Origin: Atrina japonica
Lineage: Eukaryota; Mollusca; Bivalvia; Pterioida; Pinnidae
DNA length: 64,000 nt
Reading direction: 5' to 3'
Assembly: GCA_030159075.1 (NCBI GenBank)
Contig: BROG01000047.1
Span: forward strand, 769,501 to 833,500
The position numbers and the translations under genes are program-made. Numbering within the stretch: the stretch's first letter is position 1; the number at the start of each line of letters is the position of its first letter. Below are positions 47,551 through 61,544 of this stretch, piece by piece. The notes under the pieces are model-generated. The model searched no databases. It saw only the letters and a list, made by a program, of their open reading frames with translations, and was not told the origin of the DNA.

Positions 47551-49540
47551 AAATTTTAGTTCAGTCTGAGTATTTATTCAACCTAGAAATATCACGGCCA
47601 TTTGTTTTTTAAACTTTCCAACCCTTTTTGGTAAGGAGTATAGTTGTAGATCATCCTTTTGAGTGACACTGGCCCCTAGTTAGGTCACATCCATACTGAC
47701 TTCAGGCAAGTCTCAGGTACTGGGACTTAAAATGCAGTGCACAAACCATTAGCCAAACCATTGAACCCCTTCTCTTCCTCCCTCCAGAAATGTAATTCAA
47801 CCACATCACTGAAAACTGAACTTTTGGATGAAAATAACAAAAGAAATTAGTATATTCTGAGACAATAGCAACAGTTCCTGACTATTATCTCTGAACTAAT
47901 ATCCTCTATACTTCCTTATCATGCACAGTGTCAGAAAATACAGAAAAAAAAAGGAATTAATTGTAAAAGCTTTGATGATGAATGTCTGTGGCGGCTGAGC
48001 AAGTATTTGGAGAATGCTGGGTCTTTTTACACCAGCTCATTACTAATCCTCTTCCTAAAGTTCCCCAGATTCTAAATGCCATGCAGTATCATTATAACTA
48101 CAAAAAATTCATTGTATTATTACGTTTTCCTTCAGAAGTAGCTTATTCAGACATTTAGATTGAAAAACAAATTCTAACTTGACAGATTTATTTAATCTTA
48201 GCCAATGTTTTTGGAGCAGTTATTCATGAAGGTTTGTATTGTAATTTGTGATTGCACATCTTTCTTGCTGCCTGAGATAGTACATGTCATATATGCCGAT
48301 TGTGTAAACACATTAAAAAAATAAAAATGAACTTGTTTTATCTCATCTACCTATGGTCACATTTAGACTCACCCAGATCAATAAATAGTTTAAGTATTTA
48401 TTCAACCTAGAAATATCTCGACCCCTTTTTTTGTGTCATAATTCAGGAGTGAACAAGCTCGTATTGCATGTAAAATTATTATAAAATTTTGATTCAAAAT
48501 CATACACCCCTGAATTCTGACAGTGGACTTTTTTTTTAAGTAGACAGGTCCATAAATGTCACTTTAGGGTTCAATTAGTTCTTGGTTATATACATGTATG
48601 TTCTTGAAAAGCAACAGACACTGTTGGTTTGACGGTCAGGTCTGATGAAGATGACACACTGTATATCAACTCACACACAAAATTTTGGTTACTGATGGCA
48701 GGATTTTGCTTTGTAACCTCTCTTGCAACAGTCAGAGACTTCTTATAAGTCACATTTCAAAAGCTGACAATAGCTTTTTGACCAATCTGACACTAGAGTG
48801 GTCCATTTTTAGCATTTACTGTGACTCAGGTCTAATTATTTGATATTGCATACATGTAGATGGAAAGTTGTCTTTCACTTAGTCTTTCCAAAACACTTTT
48901 AGGTCAGCTCAGCTTGCATCTACCACCATACAAGTTTGTCATACTTTGACTTACAAGGTGTCTTGGCATCCGATTCACCTCTTAGTCTAATTGTGTCATG
49001 ATTCATGCAAGTATTCAATGCTGATGGAGTGCAAAGGTCAAAGACCTCCCGGTTTGTGATTTTTTTGGACCAGAGATTACACATGTGCATACTGCTTGAA
49101 ATCAATTTTATGTGCCAATTCACATACATCTGTGGGGAGTGAACCTCAAGGGGAAGCTAGGCTCTACTGTTCACACAGCCCACCTCGGAAATCGGAAAAC
49201 CGACATTGACATTTTCCGATTTTTGAGGTGAGCTGTGCAGAAAGTAGGTTCAACTGACCTATCTAAATATCACCAACCATCTAATAAGTGACTCTCAATG
49301 CCCAATTTTGAAGTCATTCCATTGCATGACATCATAACAAGACATTTAATGTTTCACAGGCTGTCTAATTGTGATGTCATAATGGAAAAGTCTGTCAAAA
49401 GGCAGTGTCAAGCCTTTCATTAAAGGTCAATTACAGGTCATTTTAAAAAGAGGCTGTGACTGTTCCCTTGCCAATGGTTCAGCATAAGAAGTGAAGGGTC
49501 AATTAGGATGGTCTTCTAGTTACAGAAGTCTGGTAATCTG
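47551..49540. other. Non-coding stretch
   Basis: No supported exon. It contains a partial copy of the CACATTTRGACT..GATTTACAG repeat (48355-48400) and a GAAATCGGAAAACCG/CATTTTCCGATTTTTG inverted pair at 49183-49220. Confidence 0.5.
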
Positions 49541-49544
49541 GTGT

Positions 49545-50755
49545 ACTACACTTGGATGAGACTTCTGGAGTTACAGTAAGCCTGGTACATCATAGATCCC
49601 TAAACTACACTAGGATGAGACTTCTGGTGTTACAGTAAGCCTGGTACATCATAGATCCCTAAACTACACTAGGATGAGGCTTCTGGTGTTACAGTAAGCC
49701 TGGTACATCATAGATCCCTAAACTACACTAGCATAAGACTTCTGATGTTACAGTAAGCATGGTACATCATAGATCCCTAAACTACACTGGGATGAATTCT
49801 GAGTTACTTAAACGTGGTACATCATAGTTAAACAGGCATAAGACTTCTGTGGTTACAGTAAGCACATCATAGATACCTAAACTACACTGGGAGTGAGACT
49901 TCTGGACCAGTAAGCCTGGTACATCATTTGGTTAAATACACTAAATGAGGCAACGGTTTAGATATAACCCTGTGGTTAAATATGGTACACTTGGATGAGG
50001 TTCTGGTGTTACAAAGCCTACATCATAGATCCTAATTTTACGATAACATGTGCCAATCTTTCAGCCATTTTGAAACATCAAGATTAAAACTACACTTAAT
50101 TGGTTTACAGTAAATACAAAAATGTACATCATAGATCCCTATACTATCCCTGGACTATGAGTATTAGTTAACCGAGGTTAAAATACCTAAACCTACACTA
50201 GGAATGAGGCTTCTGGAGTTACAGTAAAGTGTGGTACATCATAGATCCTAAACTACACTGGGAATGAGACTTCTGGACCCAGTTGTGGATTTGTTTTAAC
50301 AGTTAAGCCCTTGGTTAAATATGGTAACTGATTAGCCTATGAGTAATTTTGAAACAGTGCAATCTTTCAGCCATAAAACACTTCTGGTGTAACAGAGATT
50401 AAGCGTTATGTACATCCGAAAGATCCAACTCAAACTGGGTCCTGGACTTAAAGTAAGCCTGGTACTTCTAAATCCTTACAGACTTCTGGTGTTACAGTAA
50501 GCCTGGTACATCATAGATCCCTAAACTACACTAGGATGAGGCTTCTGGTGTTACAGTAAGCCTGGTACATCATAGATCCTAAACTACACTAGGATAAGAC
50601 TTCTGGTGTTACAGTAAGCATGGCTACACTAGGATAAGACTTCTGGTGTTACAGTAAGCCTGGTACATCATAGATACCTAAACGACACTAGGAATGAGAC
50701 TTCTGGTGTTATAATAAGGCTGGTACATTACAGATCCCTAAAACTACACTTGTAT
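49545..50755. repeat. 59-bp satellite, block 2, with a scrambled middle
   Basis: Clean units at 49545-49790 and 50480-50755 (CTTCTGGTGTTACAGTAAGC CTGGTACATCATAGATCCCT). Between them, units are broken by insertions such as GTGGTTAAATATGGTA (49970, 50310) and AATCTTTCAGCCAT (50055, 50370). Confidence 0.9.
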
Positions 50756-51165
50756 AGCACATAAAACCAATGTCATGGCTGGCCCCTCATTGCACTGATG
50801 TAAGAGAGGGAAAACAAATGGTCACAAAACATAGGTTAAACAGTCAACTTTTTATTGTCACAAGTGATAAGCTTTACACTGGCAGATACATGTAAAGACA
50901 ACCAAAGTCTACCCAGACCAAATCTGCCATATAATATGAGCATTTCCTTTATCTTTCGCTATGCTAACTGAGAAAAAAAAATATTGGTCAATCATATATT
51001 TCCTAAAATAAATTTCTATTTTGGATAATCTAAACAAAGTCTTCTTAAGTGATTCCATTTTAAAGCTTTAATCCAAATAGTTTATACTTAATGCAAACAG
51101 ATTATTCCTGCTAGAGATACAAAGAGTTCTTACTGCTTCTTCTACATAATTGTACCAGAAAGTAA

Positions 51166-51169
<4 letters not shown>

Positions 51170-51244
<75 letters not shown>
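51170..51244. repeat. (TG)n microsatellite
   Basis: About 37 uninterrupted TG repeats. Confidence 0.95.
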
Positions 51245-51246
<2 letters not shown>

Positions 51247-51584
51247 CCTCTGTGTTAGTTTGTGTATGAAAGAGATATTTAATATTGTCTCTAATAAATC
51301 TATTTCTTTTTTTTTTTAATATATTTGTGCTATTTATTAATCCTTTTACCCCTAAAACAGAGAGAGAGATTTACAGTATGATTCAATACCTTTACTGGGG
51401 CGTTGAGTCTAAGGAAATACTTTATTGTGTTCACCAAAAAAAACTGGCATTTTTTCTTCTACTTTTACACCTGTACTTGTGTACAATAACAAATAAAAGC
51501 TTTTATCAGTGAAATCTTAAATTGCTATATTTTTGTCCAGGAAATGTCAGGTCTAGTGTGATTCATATTGTAGGTGGTATTTAT

Positions 51585-51593
<9 letters not shown>

Positions 51594-51638
<45 letters not shown>

Positions 51639-51668
51639 GAGAGAGAGAGGTGAGAGTGGGGAGAGGAG

Positions 51669-51718
<50 letters not shown>

Positions 51719-51719
51719 T
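51594..51719. repeat. (GA)n microsatellite, interrupted
   Basis: GA repeats with GAGGTGAGAGTGGGGAGAGG in the middle; gives a false Arg-Glu ORF. Confidence 0.95.
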
Positions 51720-52039
51720 ATGATAATACTGTAGTCTCTAGGAAATCTCATTTATTTTGGAAAACTGGCAGGTCATAAACAGTTTGTTAATTACTTTCTC
51801 AGTGGCTCATTAATTTTCTCCAGGAACAGACACAGTTTTGTGGTATTTATTGATTTTCCCCTTTGTTTTGCTATGCAATGTCTTCACAGTTGAAGATGGT
51901 CAGATGTTGGTCATAGACAATACTATTGAATTTGCATGTAAATAAATGTTCTTCTTTCAGCAGAACATTACATTTTGTTAATTTTGTAGCCTACATAGGA
52001 TGTATGGTTTCAATGGAATGATGCTTAGATAGCAGCCTA

Positions 52040-52210
52040 CGGTAAAACCTGTCACTTGCCATTATTATGTGGTCTCTCAAAACAGGTGGTCTCTCAAAAG
52101 AGGTATTATCTAAAGGATTATTTAACCAAGTGGATTTCAAAATGTGGTCTCACAAGACAGGTGGCAAGGGCTTCCATTAGAGTGGTCTCTCTCAAGACAG
52201 GTTCCACTCT
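52040..52210. mobile_element. MITE, CAGT family (GAGACCACC subtype)
   Basis: CGGTAAAACCTGTCACTTGC to AAGACAGGTTCCACT. Interior GTGGTCTCTCAAAAGAGG, AAAGGATTATTTAACCAAGT. Confidence 0.65.
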
Positions 52211-52916
52211 GCAATCTGCACAACACCACAGAGAAGCACAAGTCTAAATGGCTTGCTGCTGATCTGATATGCAAATTAGATTACCTCTACAAGTTTATGT
52301 TTACATGGGGATTGTAATCTGGCTCCCTCAATCTCGCACTAGTTTCATGAGTGAGGGTGGGCATCGATCTTACTGTATCCTTGGCTATAATGATGTTAAG
52401 GGTGTTTACAAGTTTGCAAATGCTGATGACTGCTGTCTCTAAATCTGACATTAAAGGGGCATTAACTGTTTTTTTTTTTTCAAAAATCTTTCTTTCTTTT
52501 TTTACATACTAAGATAAATGTACAATAACAAAAAAAGATATAAACAAGGACATCTTAAATTCCTATATCTATGTGAAAATTACTTGAGAAACCCAGTTTG
52601 GCAATTATTTTTGTGTGCAAATGATTAACATGAACTTCCTATCGGTATTTGTATTATGCATGCATACAACACTGGACCTAGCTGACCTTATTTTCACATA
52701 ATATATATAGGTATATAAGAATTTTTATGTCTGTGTCAGTGTAGATATATACATGTACTACAACAATCTTTTTTATCATAAAGAAGATTCATCCCTAAAT
52801 CAGGTTTTATTTCATAGCATAAACTTACAGTAGATTTGTTGTTTTATTAGTATATAGAAAATCCACCATTACTTTACAAGGAACTATTTCATTATACAAG
52901 CTTACAGTACAACTGT

Positions 52917-52955
52917 CGTTTCATCATTATATATACATGTCCATATATATATATA

Positions 52956-52998
<43 letters not shown>
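52917..52998. repeat. Compound (TA)/(CA) microsatellite
   Basis: ATATATAT, then ACACACAC at 52961-52985, then ATATATATA. A further TA-rich tract lies at 53527-53597. Confidence 0.9.
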
Positions 52999-54611
52999 CT
53001 CACTTGACCAGTGCTCGAACAAAAATCTTTAATTTTTTCGTAATTTACATCTCAGATAGTGCACTGATTAAATAAATTTGCGGTTATGACAGACACAAGT
53101 TGAGTTTTTTCCATAATATGTGAACCATGTGACTTTTAAAATGTATTTTTGGTAGCTGATCACATGACACCACTATAATGAAGGTAATCGGCATCGGACT
53201 GGAACAGTGCTCGAACACCACAAAAAATCAATTGTAGATGCAAATTTGTATTGTATTGTATTTCAGTTGATACATGATATTAAAACTTCTTCCAGTTTTT
53301 AGATGCAGTAATATTTATCTTCAGGTACATGTACATTAGCATGGTTAAAATGGGGACAAGATAAGCACAAGTTTTCAACTCAAATTTTCAACAATTTTTG
53401 GTTCGATTTCGTCTGCATGAAGTTTGTCGTTTTGCAATAAGTTTAAGTAATTTGGAGGTAAAAGTCAGATCATATCCCATAATTATGTCACTCTTTGGTA
53501 GATCGGTCCCCTTTTATATATCCCATAATTATATATATACTCTTTATATTATATATATATATCCCTTTTATATATATATATATATATATAATATAAGATC
53601 CACCTCTATATTAGGTTGCTATTTCATAATATACATGGCTACAAGCTTACAGTTGATTCCAACTTTTATCATCTTATTTGTAAATACATTGTAGATCCAT
53701 CCCTGTCATTTTGAGCATTGATGAGAATAACAGACACTATATAAATTTCTTTTTCAAAAATAGTAGATCCACCCCAGTGTGACAACCTAGCTTGTCGTAA
53801 ACAACATGTATAAGCAAAACAATGAACAAACTAGAGTGCACGAGTTTCTATACATTCCTTTTATGGTGAAATGAAAGAGTCACATGATCAACAACTGTCT
53901 TAAAGAGAGCTGATCAATAAAGTTATTGAATTCGTTTTCCAATAGAGGCTTAATGTGTGTTAAACCATAGAGTAGTACAAACAGTAAAGGGAAAATGGCA
54001 ATAAGGTTCAACAAATCTCAGATTTAAATAACATCACAGAATTCCGACACAGTTTCCTGACAGTATTAGATGCTATCATAGGAATGACATACGGAGGAAT
54101 AGAAATGATACCCAGAGGTGAAGAAATGTGATAATTTTCTGCCGTGAAGTGGCTATATGTACTACAATGATATATTACCAACACTGGAATTGGACAAACA
54201 CAGACATATGAAAAGTTTGAAACGGGAATATACCTGACGAATTTTAACTGTGACATTTACATGAGGAAATAGCACAGTCGCTGTTTGTATAGTGAACAAG
54301 GATTATACAAATAACAAATTAATTGTGTGTGTTTAAGATAACAGGTAAGATATCGGTTACCTCTGGTTGTATTTTAATCATAAGAATTCCTGTATACAGA
54401 TGAAGTCAGGTGTCAATTAATTTATCATCTCTTGTTCTTTTTCTTTAATTTCATCTCTTTGTCTTAATTTCATTGGTTTTATTTTTTTTTTTTGGTTTTT
54501 TTTTGTGTTTTTTTTATTCTTTAGATTACAGACACACCATTCAGACAATAGGATGAATACAGATATATATAATTGTACAATGTAAAAACACTTTCTTATG
54601 CACAATTTCAT

Positions 54612-54640
54612 ATCTCTCTCTCTCTCTCTCTCTCTCTGTG
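54612..54640. repeat. (TC)n microsatellite
   Basis: About 14 CT repeats, preceded by poly(T) tracts at 54480-54520. Confidence 0.9.
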
Positions 54641-55612
54641 ACACACACCTGCATATGTTTACAGATATACATTGTATGTGTACCTACAAAATACCATTTA
54701 CTTTTACACATTTCAAATTACTAGGATTATAAGTCATCAAAACACATCATACATTTATATCAAAACACATAAATATACATTTTTTTCCCTCTTATCTCAC
54801 AAAATGTTTATATTTATGCCTATGCCTAATGTAGTAGAAACTAAAAAAATGTCCTTGTAATTTAATCCCTGACATAAGCTTTAATAGAAAGTGAAGGTGT
54901 TTGCTTGGGATCTTCAAGTGTTTGTGTATTGTCCCAGTCTAGATGTAAACATTATCCACCTCTTTTGAAACATATAATATTGCTACCCCAAATTAACTTG
55001 TATACAACCGAAGAAAAAGTGAAAACTTTTCAGAAAAACAAATAGTGTCACTTTCAAAGTACAACAATAGAAACAAAGGGCAGTGTACATACACAAACTT
55101 GAAAGGTAATTAGCTGAGAATTTGAGAGTACTGTGCGAAAAACTTAACAGGTACTTGTGATTTACCAAGACTAACAAATTCCTAAGTGTGTACATAAATA
55201 TTTTTAATATTTTTTTTAACACCAGATATTTAAGAACCCTTTGTTAACATGGACCATCAATGACTTTGACAACAACCTGTCAATTGCCAGTTGTTGTTCC
55301 AGGTACAAATTATATATATACATGTATGTGAAGGCTGTGAACAGGTTGTTCATTGACCATGGCGACCTAGTCAATCGTTTCATTATTTATCCATAAAGTA
55401 GCTTTAAAGGGGAAGAATCCTTATGTAAGAGCTGATCTTAATTGCCTAGTTTTAAGAACGAAATAGCTTCTGATAACAGATGGGGAATAAAGTGAATGGA
55501 ATACTTTCATCTGCAGAATCATATTAAAAATACAGAACAATGAAAAGAGATCCAAATAAATGAATGAACAAATAGGCAAAAACTGTACTTGCATACATTT
55601 TACATACCGGTA

Positions 55613-55797
55613 CAGTGATACTTGCGTATAAAGACCCTCTTACGGACACAACAAAACCAGTTTTTTTATAGGAGTGTCTTTATATATGTAGAGGTTGATT
55701 TGTACACAAATGCAGGTATTTTGGAGGACAGCAAAAAAACATTCTTTATAATCAGGTGGTTTTTATACACAGGTGGTTGCTAAAGCAGGTTTTACTA
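55613..55797. mobile_element. MITE, CAGTAAAACCTG family
   Basis: CAGTGATACTTGCGTATAAA GACC to AGCAGGTTTTACTA. The interior GAGGTTGATTTGTACACAAA TG is the reverse complement of the matching part of 26541-26718. Confidence 0.7.
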
Positions 55798-56234
55798 TAT
55801 ATTAATTGTTAAAATGTTATACCACCAACCTGAGACCATGTGAAAATTATGTTTTATCAGACAGGTAGATTTGTATGTTTGTGTATTACATTGGCACATA
55901 TGGAAACCGCTATCATGAAATCAATATTAGGGTTCAATCCAAACTTTCAGCCGTAGAGTAGATTCATCTTATTTGGACAATACCGACAATCTTTGAATAC
56001 TGCATGTATATTTCAATGGTACACATATTGTTTCATAAAACATTCTTATTGTGATTGGTGTAATTCTATTAGCGTTTTAGACCAAATTCAATTATATTCA
56101 AGGTGAGGGAAAATTCTGCGGACTAATTACAATGACACGGACCATGTACAAGAAAAGTCACAGCTCCCTCGATCCCTAAAAAAAGGAAAAAGCATTAGCT
56201 TAGACTTTACCTACCATGAACCCTAACTTCCTTA

Positions 56235-56455
56235 AAGGGTCTGGTCAGTGTAGGTTCTAGCCCCACTCAAACTTGAGCTGATTTTTGTGAGAAAGTTTGC
56301 CAGTAAAAAATGTACTTGCAGAAGGACAAAATGGTCTCGATCTTCACAGATACATCGTAACTATTAATCAGGTTCTCTCCTGCACCATTAAAAAGTGGCC
56401 ACCATCATGTAACCAAAAAAATTGTTGAGTGTGGCATAAAACACTCTTCAAAATT
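56235..56455 (+). mobile_element. SINE family 2 copy
   Basis: GGTTCTAGCCCCACTCAAAC, CTGATTTTTGTGAGAAAGTT TGCCAG, AGTGGCCACCATCAT, ATTGTTGAGTGTGGCATAAA ACACT. Confidence 0.65.
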
Positions 56456-56761
56456 CAAAATGGAGATCAGGGTGCAGGACTGGCAGAAAGAGTAGTAAAA
56501 TGTCTAGCCAAGGTAGATAATCATTTGGATGGGACTTTTGATCTGTTTGATTTTCCCCATCCCTCACTTAAAGGGCAAAACGCTGTACACATAAACAAGG
56601 AAATACATGTATACATATAGTACTTACAGTAAACAGTACAACTTAAAAAATGTTGACGATGTCATCTTAACTGCAAATGTACAAAACTGCTCTTAACCTT
56701 AGAGTGCTTTAAAAAATTACATGTATGATTCTTATATCACTGTATGATTTATAACATACGC

Positions 56762-56878
56762 ATAATGTGGACTCTAAAGAGAGGTGGTCTACCAAAGGAG
56801 GTTTCATTTAAGGTATTATCTAACCAAATGGTCTTATTGGAATGAGGTCATCAAAGACTTTCAAAACAGGTTTCACTG
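56762..56878. mobile_element. MITE remnant, CAGT family (GAGACCACC subtype)
   Basis: GAGGTGGTCTACCAAAGGAG GTTTCATTTAAGG to CAAAACAGGTTTCACTG followed by TA. The left end is decayed. Confidence 0.5.
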
Positions 56879-57399
56879 TATTCATTATTTTGAAATTTTT
56901 CTGGTTACTGGATCTCAAAAGAACTTCTCGATTTCTGCACAATGCATTTCATTTAGTGATAGTTTGTATGTGAGCAACTGAATGTATGTGACTTTGTATG
57001 GGTTTGTATGATGAAGCTTGTATTATGTACATGTATAAATGTGTATGTGTGTGTGTGGGTGCATGTGTGGGTGCACGTGCATGTGTAGGCTATTTGTTTA
57101 CAAGCGCATATTAAATCTATCCACTGACACTTTCAGTTTCAGAATTTCATTAAGTACAAATGTACAAAGTTATTAACCAAACATGTAGTTCAATAAACAA
57201 AAAGCAGAGAATAGAATGTATGGTGCACATGGTTTGATCAAGGGCTTAATAGTGGGGGGTCTAGTCAAATAATACCAGATTTAATATCATATTATAGACT
57301 TTAGAATTATTGTCAATGTATTGGCTATTTCTAGAAACAGCCATCAAATTTCTCAGCATGTAATAAATTGAGAGGTAGTTAAAATCAATATGAAACATT

Positions 57400-57490
57400 G
57401 TTAACCCATTCACCATTAAAGACACATTTGGACTGGCCAAAATCATTGATTTACAGAAGAATCCATTGTTTTTCAGGGGTTGGTGAGTAA
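57400..57490 (+). repeat. CACATTTGGACTGG..GATTTACAG dispersed repeat
   Basis: AAAGACACATTTGGACTGGC and GATTTACAGAAGAATCCATT GTTTTTCAGGGGTTGGTGAG. Related copies lie at 24065-24125 (+), 41400-41490 (+), 45925-46010 (-) and 57890-57970 (-). Confidence 0.6.
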
Positions 57491-58175
57491 ACAGTCAAAC
57501 CAGGGGAAAAAAAGTTTTGTAGTAGGATGGTGGTATTGATGCCATATAAATCAGGTGACCGCTTATCTCAGGTCAAAATTACAAGTGTAATTACAGATCA
57601 AAGCAGATCAAGTATATGAAGTGTATAAGATAACAGATGTCGTGTGTGGAACTATTTAACTTCAGGTTTACATTTATTTGAAGTTGTTGTTTTTGTTTCA
57701 ATTTTGGGACTAAGTTTTTGATAGGGTCTATGTTTTACATCACAGGGACTATTTATCATATGATACTTGGGCATATTTGGTAGGTGTAATTTAAAACAGG
57801 ACGGAACTACTTTCCTATATATGTATTAGACTTGACCCAATAATTTGACAGTGGTGGACAAAATCTTTATTACTTATGACAATCTTTAACTCACAAATCC
57901 CTGAGAAGCTATGAACTCTTCTATAAATTAATGACTGTTGCAAGTCCAAATGTGTCTTTAGGGGTGAACTATAGTTGAAACATTTTTTGCTTGAAGTGAA
58001 ATACCCTCAGAATTGGGTGCATAGGCTGTAGATTTTCTTATTAAATTTTCTTTAATTTTTTATGTATAAATCCAATCCTACATATTTTTTTTAGGAAAAA
58101 ATTTAAGAATTTTAGGTTAAATGTGATAACAAAATGAGTATATAGGTGGATCTTTATAAGTGGATCAGTTAGATT

Positions 58176-58365
58176 TTTTCTCCACCGTTGGACAAACATC
58201 TTCCATAGTTTGCATTTAACTAACATCTGAATCAGTTCATAGATTTAAGTTTCTCCACCGTTGGACAAACATATCTTCCATAGTTTGCCAAGCCAGTATT
58301 TCTCCCACCGTTGGACAAACACATCTTCCATAGTTTGCCAAGCCAGTATTTCTCTAACCACACCG
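58176..58365. repeat. Three-copy repeat, about 50-73 bp spacing
   Basis: TTTCTCCACCGTTGGACAAA CA..TCTTCCATAGTTTGC at 58176, 58249 and 58299, the last two sharing CAAGCCAGTA. Confidence 0.85.
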
Positions 58366-59344
58366 TAGGGTGTCTACATTAGCTACAAACGCTATGACGT
58401 CACAATTCAATTTTATAACATGGGACTTCTATGTGATGAGAATACAGTGCCATAAAAGTTGTGTCATATTTTATTAAGGTGCATAAACATATGTTTGAAA
58501 CATGGAAGAAAAATAAACAAACATGGGTGTGTAAAAATTGAGAGGAAATCTCAACCCTCGTGGCAACAATCAGAAAGTTAAATACTTTGAAAACCCTCGG
58601 AATGGACAACCAGATTTTTACCATTTGTGTGTGTCTTATCCACTCCACACACCCATGTAAGATTCTATCAATCATCTCAAAAGCTCATACCTACATTCCG
58701 GTCCAAATACGAGCCCCTGAGTGCACACCCATATAAGATTCTATTAGTCTGTAGACACTTCCCCTGAGTAAAGAATTACAGGTCTCTAATGTGTTAAGTG
58801 GGAAGATAAAAGAAGGTGACAGACAATTCATACAGGTACAAGTGACAAAAATCATGTCAGTAACTGTCAGTGGTTAAAATGTCCTGTGTTTGTAACAGCT
58901 GGAGTGATCATGTCCGGGTCCTGACCGTCTCCGACAGCGGAATATTTACCTGCTTTGTACTTTTACCTTACATACGATTACATGTTAACAGACAACAGAC
59001 TCTGCAAACACATTATGAAGGTGAGAAAGTTCAAATATATAACCTTATCTAATTATTCTGAACAAATTTTCTATGTGTAAAGAGACAAGGTACCGCAGTT
59101 CATATGATTAAAACTGAGATATACATTACGTAATTTTATACAACATATATAATACTAATCGCCTCATTATGCAGTTCTGGGGTCTCTGTGACAGAATGTT
59201 GGAGCATCAAGCTTTCGACTTAACACATCTGAAATCTTGACAATTACATTTCAAGAATTCAGGCCTCTGTAAATGCTGATCCTGACACCTGTCCAGCACA
59301 AGGAAATACTCAAGCTTAATCTATTATGATTACTTTGTGGTGAA

Positions 59345-59645
59345 ACATACAAGATTAAAACTGAAGCTGGAAATATTTGCATATTCTAAATTGCAAAAAA
59401 TCATAAAATGAGAAAATGTTACAGTAAACATTTTAGAAATATACAAAACAGTTTGAATATAAATGTATACCCAAATTTTGAGCATCATACTAAATATGTT
59501 TTTTTCACCTTTTTGATGACAAAAATCTAAAAATTATGTTGTTTAATATGAAAATTAAAAGTGCCATAATGCATTCATGTCATCAACAACTCCCAAGATT
59601 TTACAGAAAATGAAATAATAAAAGTTGAACTTTGGTACAATTGTT
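59345..59645. repeat. Dispersed ~400-bp repeat, copy 3 (diverged)
   Basis: TTTGCATATTCTAAATTG, CAAATTTTGAGCATCATACT, GAAATAATAAAAGTTGAACT TTGGTACAATTG; matches the later half of 44870-45265. Confidence 0.4.
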
Positions 59646-59809
59646 TCCTTACGTAGGAAGCCAGGATTCTGGGAAATGCTATTCAAGATTTGATCACACT
59701 AACATTAAGTTTACAAGGGAAAATAATGTGAACAGTCAAACAAAGATTCAAACTCAGATATCTTTCTGTCATTGCAGATGGTCTTCTAACTGAGGTAAAT
59801 GTACAGATA

Positions 59810-60325
59810 GAGTGGGACCCTATTACAATTACAACAGCAACAACAACAATAACTCCCTATTACATAACAATAAAACAAGTGCTACCTATTGCATTCATGA
59901 CAATAAGAATAAACTCTCCTGTTTACATTAGCTCCCTATTACATTTTCAATAATTATAACAAACCCTCATTTCATTTATAATAACAAGAGCTCCCTATTA
60001 CATTTACAATAACAATTACAATTCCCTATAACATTTACATGTACAATAACAGCTCCCTATAATATTTACAACAATATCAGCTCCCTATAACATTTACATG
60101 TACAATAACAGCTCCCTATAATATTTACAACAATATCAGATCCCTATAACATTTACATGTACAATAACAGCTCCCTATAACATTTACAATAACAATTACA
60201 ATTCCCTATAACATTTACATGTACAATAACAGCTCCCTATAACATTTACATGTACAATAACAGCTCCCTATAACATTTACAATAACAATTACAGCTCCCT
60301 ATAACATTTACAATAACATCAACAA
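59810..60325. repeat. 31-bp type minisatellite, about 16 copies
   Basis: Unit GCTCCCTATAACATTTACAT GTACAATAACA, alternating with AATAACAATTACAATTCCC variants. Tightest at 60000-60310. Confidence 0.9.
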
Positions 60326-60954
60326 CTGGTCCCTTGTTTAAAATCAATATCATCTTTATCAGCAATAGACTTTGGAAATATGATTTTGTTAAGTGACAAC
60401 TATGTGTGAAGTAGCTAATGGCCCAGGTCAGCTGATATAACACATGTTTTTCATACCATACTTATGATCCACTTAAGTAAATCTCTTGATAATTTGTAAT
60501 CAATTATCCTCATTATTGCAATATTTAACCGCCAGGGATTCTTGGTATTTGAACAAGTTATGTATGCAGTATTGCTTGCTACATTCCATAGTAACTATGT
60601 ATGTTGTTTTATATAGTAAAAGAATGCCAAAAACTAATTACTGTAATTTAAATACGCATAACACTTGGCAGACTCTGTATGTGTGTATGTTGTGTATACA
60701 TGTGACCATGTGTATATGCACAGTATAATGTTGTACAGTGTTAGTTTGTTTGTTTGTTTCCAACTTTCCACAGAATATTAGTCAATTAATAAGGAATACC
60801 ATTAGCTTTCCAATCCTTGTGGTGTAATGCAGGGGTAGAGCATACATGTACATGTATACAGGTAAATAGACTTTAAAGGCAGCTAACAAAACAGAAACGC
60901 CTCTAAAACATGACCAACATATCAACATGAATCAAATACTAAAATAATCTGCAA

Positions 60955-61115
60955 ATCAGCATGATCAAGTCAAGAACCAAGTGATCAACACAAGTCAAAT
61001 ACCAAGTAATCAACACAAGTCAAATACCAAGTAATCAACATAAGTTTAATACCAAATCATTAGCATGAGTTAAATAAAAAAAAATCAACATGAGTCAAAC
61101 GCCAAGTTATTATAA
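60955..61115. repeat. 24-bp minisatellite, about 6 copies
   Basis: Unit AACACAAGTCAAATACCAAG TAATC, with drift to CATGAGTTAAAT at the right. Confidence 0.85.
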
Positions 61116-61398
61116 TTACAGAAATCAAGGATCTTGTATGTACATAAATAAATCATCAAAAGGGGGTCTACACATTTATTGATTAGTAGTAAGAAGACTG
61201 AATCTTTATGCTGATTCTTATTGTTTGGGTGCTCTGAATCATCTTGATTTATATACCACAGCTAATTACATTTGCTCAGATCTAATATCTTCTGATAGCC
61301 TTTTGGTCAGCTGATCAATATGTCAAGATTCTGGTAGGTGAATAGAACCAATCTTGACCATAAAAAAGCTAAATATTTGTATTTTGATTTGTAAGATA

Positions 61399-61544
61399 CA
61401 GTAGAACCCATCTTGAGAGAACACACCATGTGCCACTGAAATGTGTTCTCTTAAGACAAGTGGTCTCTCAAAAGAGTTTTTACTCCACAGGTGGTTTTCA
61501 CACATGAACATTGTAAGAGTCATCAATCATGACAGGTTCCACTG
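61399..61544. mobile_element. MITE, CAGT family (GAGACCACC subtype), seed of the adjoining satellite
   Basis: CAGTAGAACCCATCTTGAGA GAACACACC to GACAGGTTCCACTG. Interior CACTGAAATGTGTTCTCTTA AGAC matches 42314-42480. Confidence 0.7.

Larger units (their letters stand above)
50756..55612. other. Non-coding stretch rich in microsatellites
   Basis: No exon supported. The longest open frame on minus (54008-54256) has no recognisable domain. Confidence 0.5.

Noticed and set aside
51584..51778. Arg-Glu repeat ORF
   Set aside because: GA microsatellite translation.
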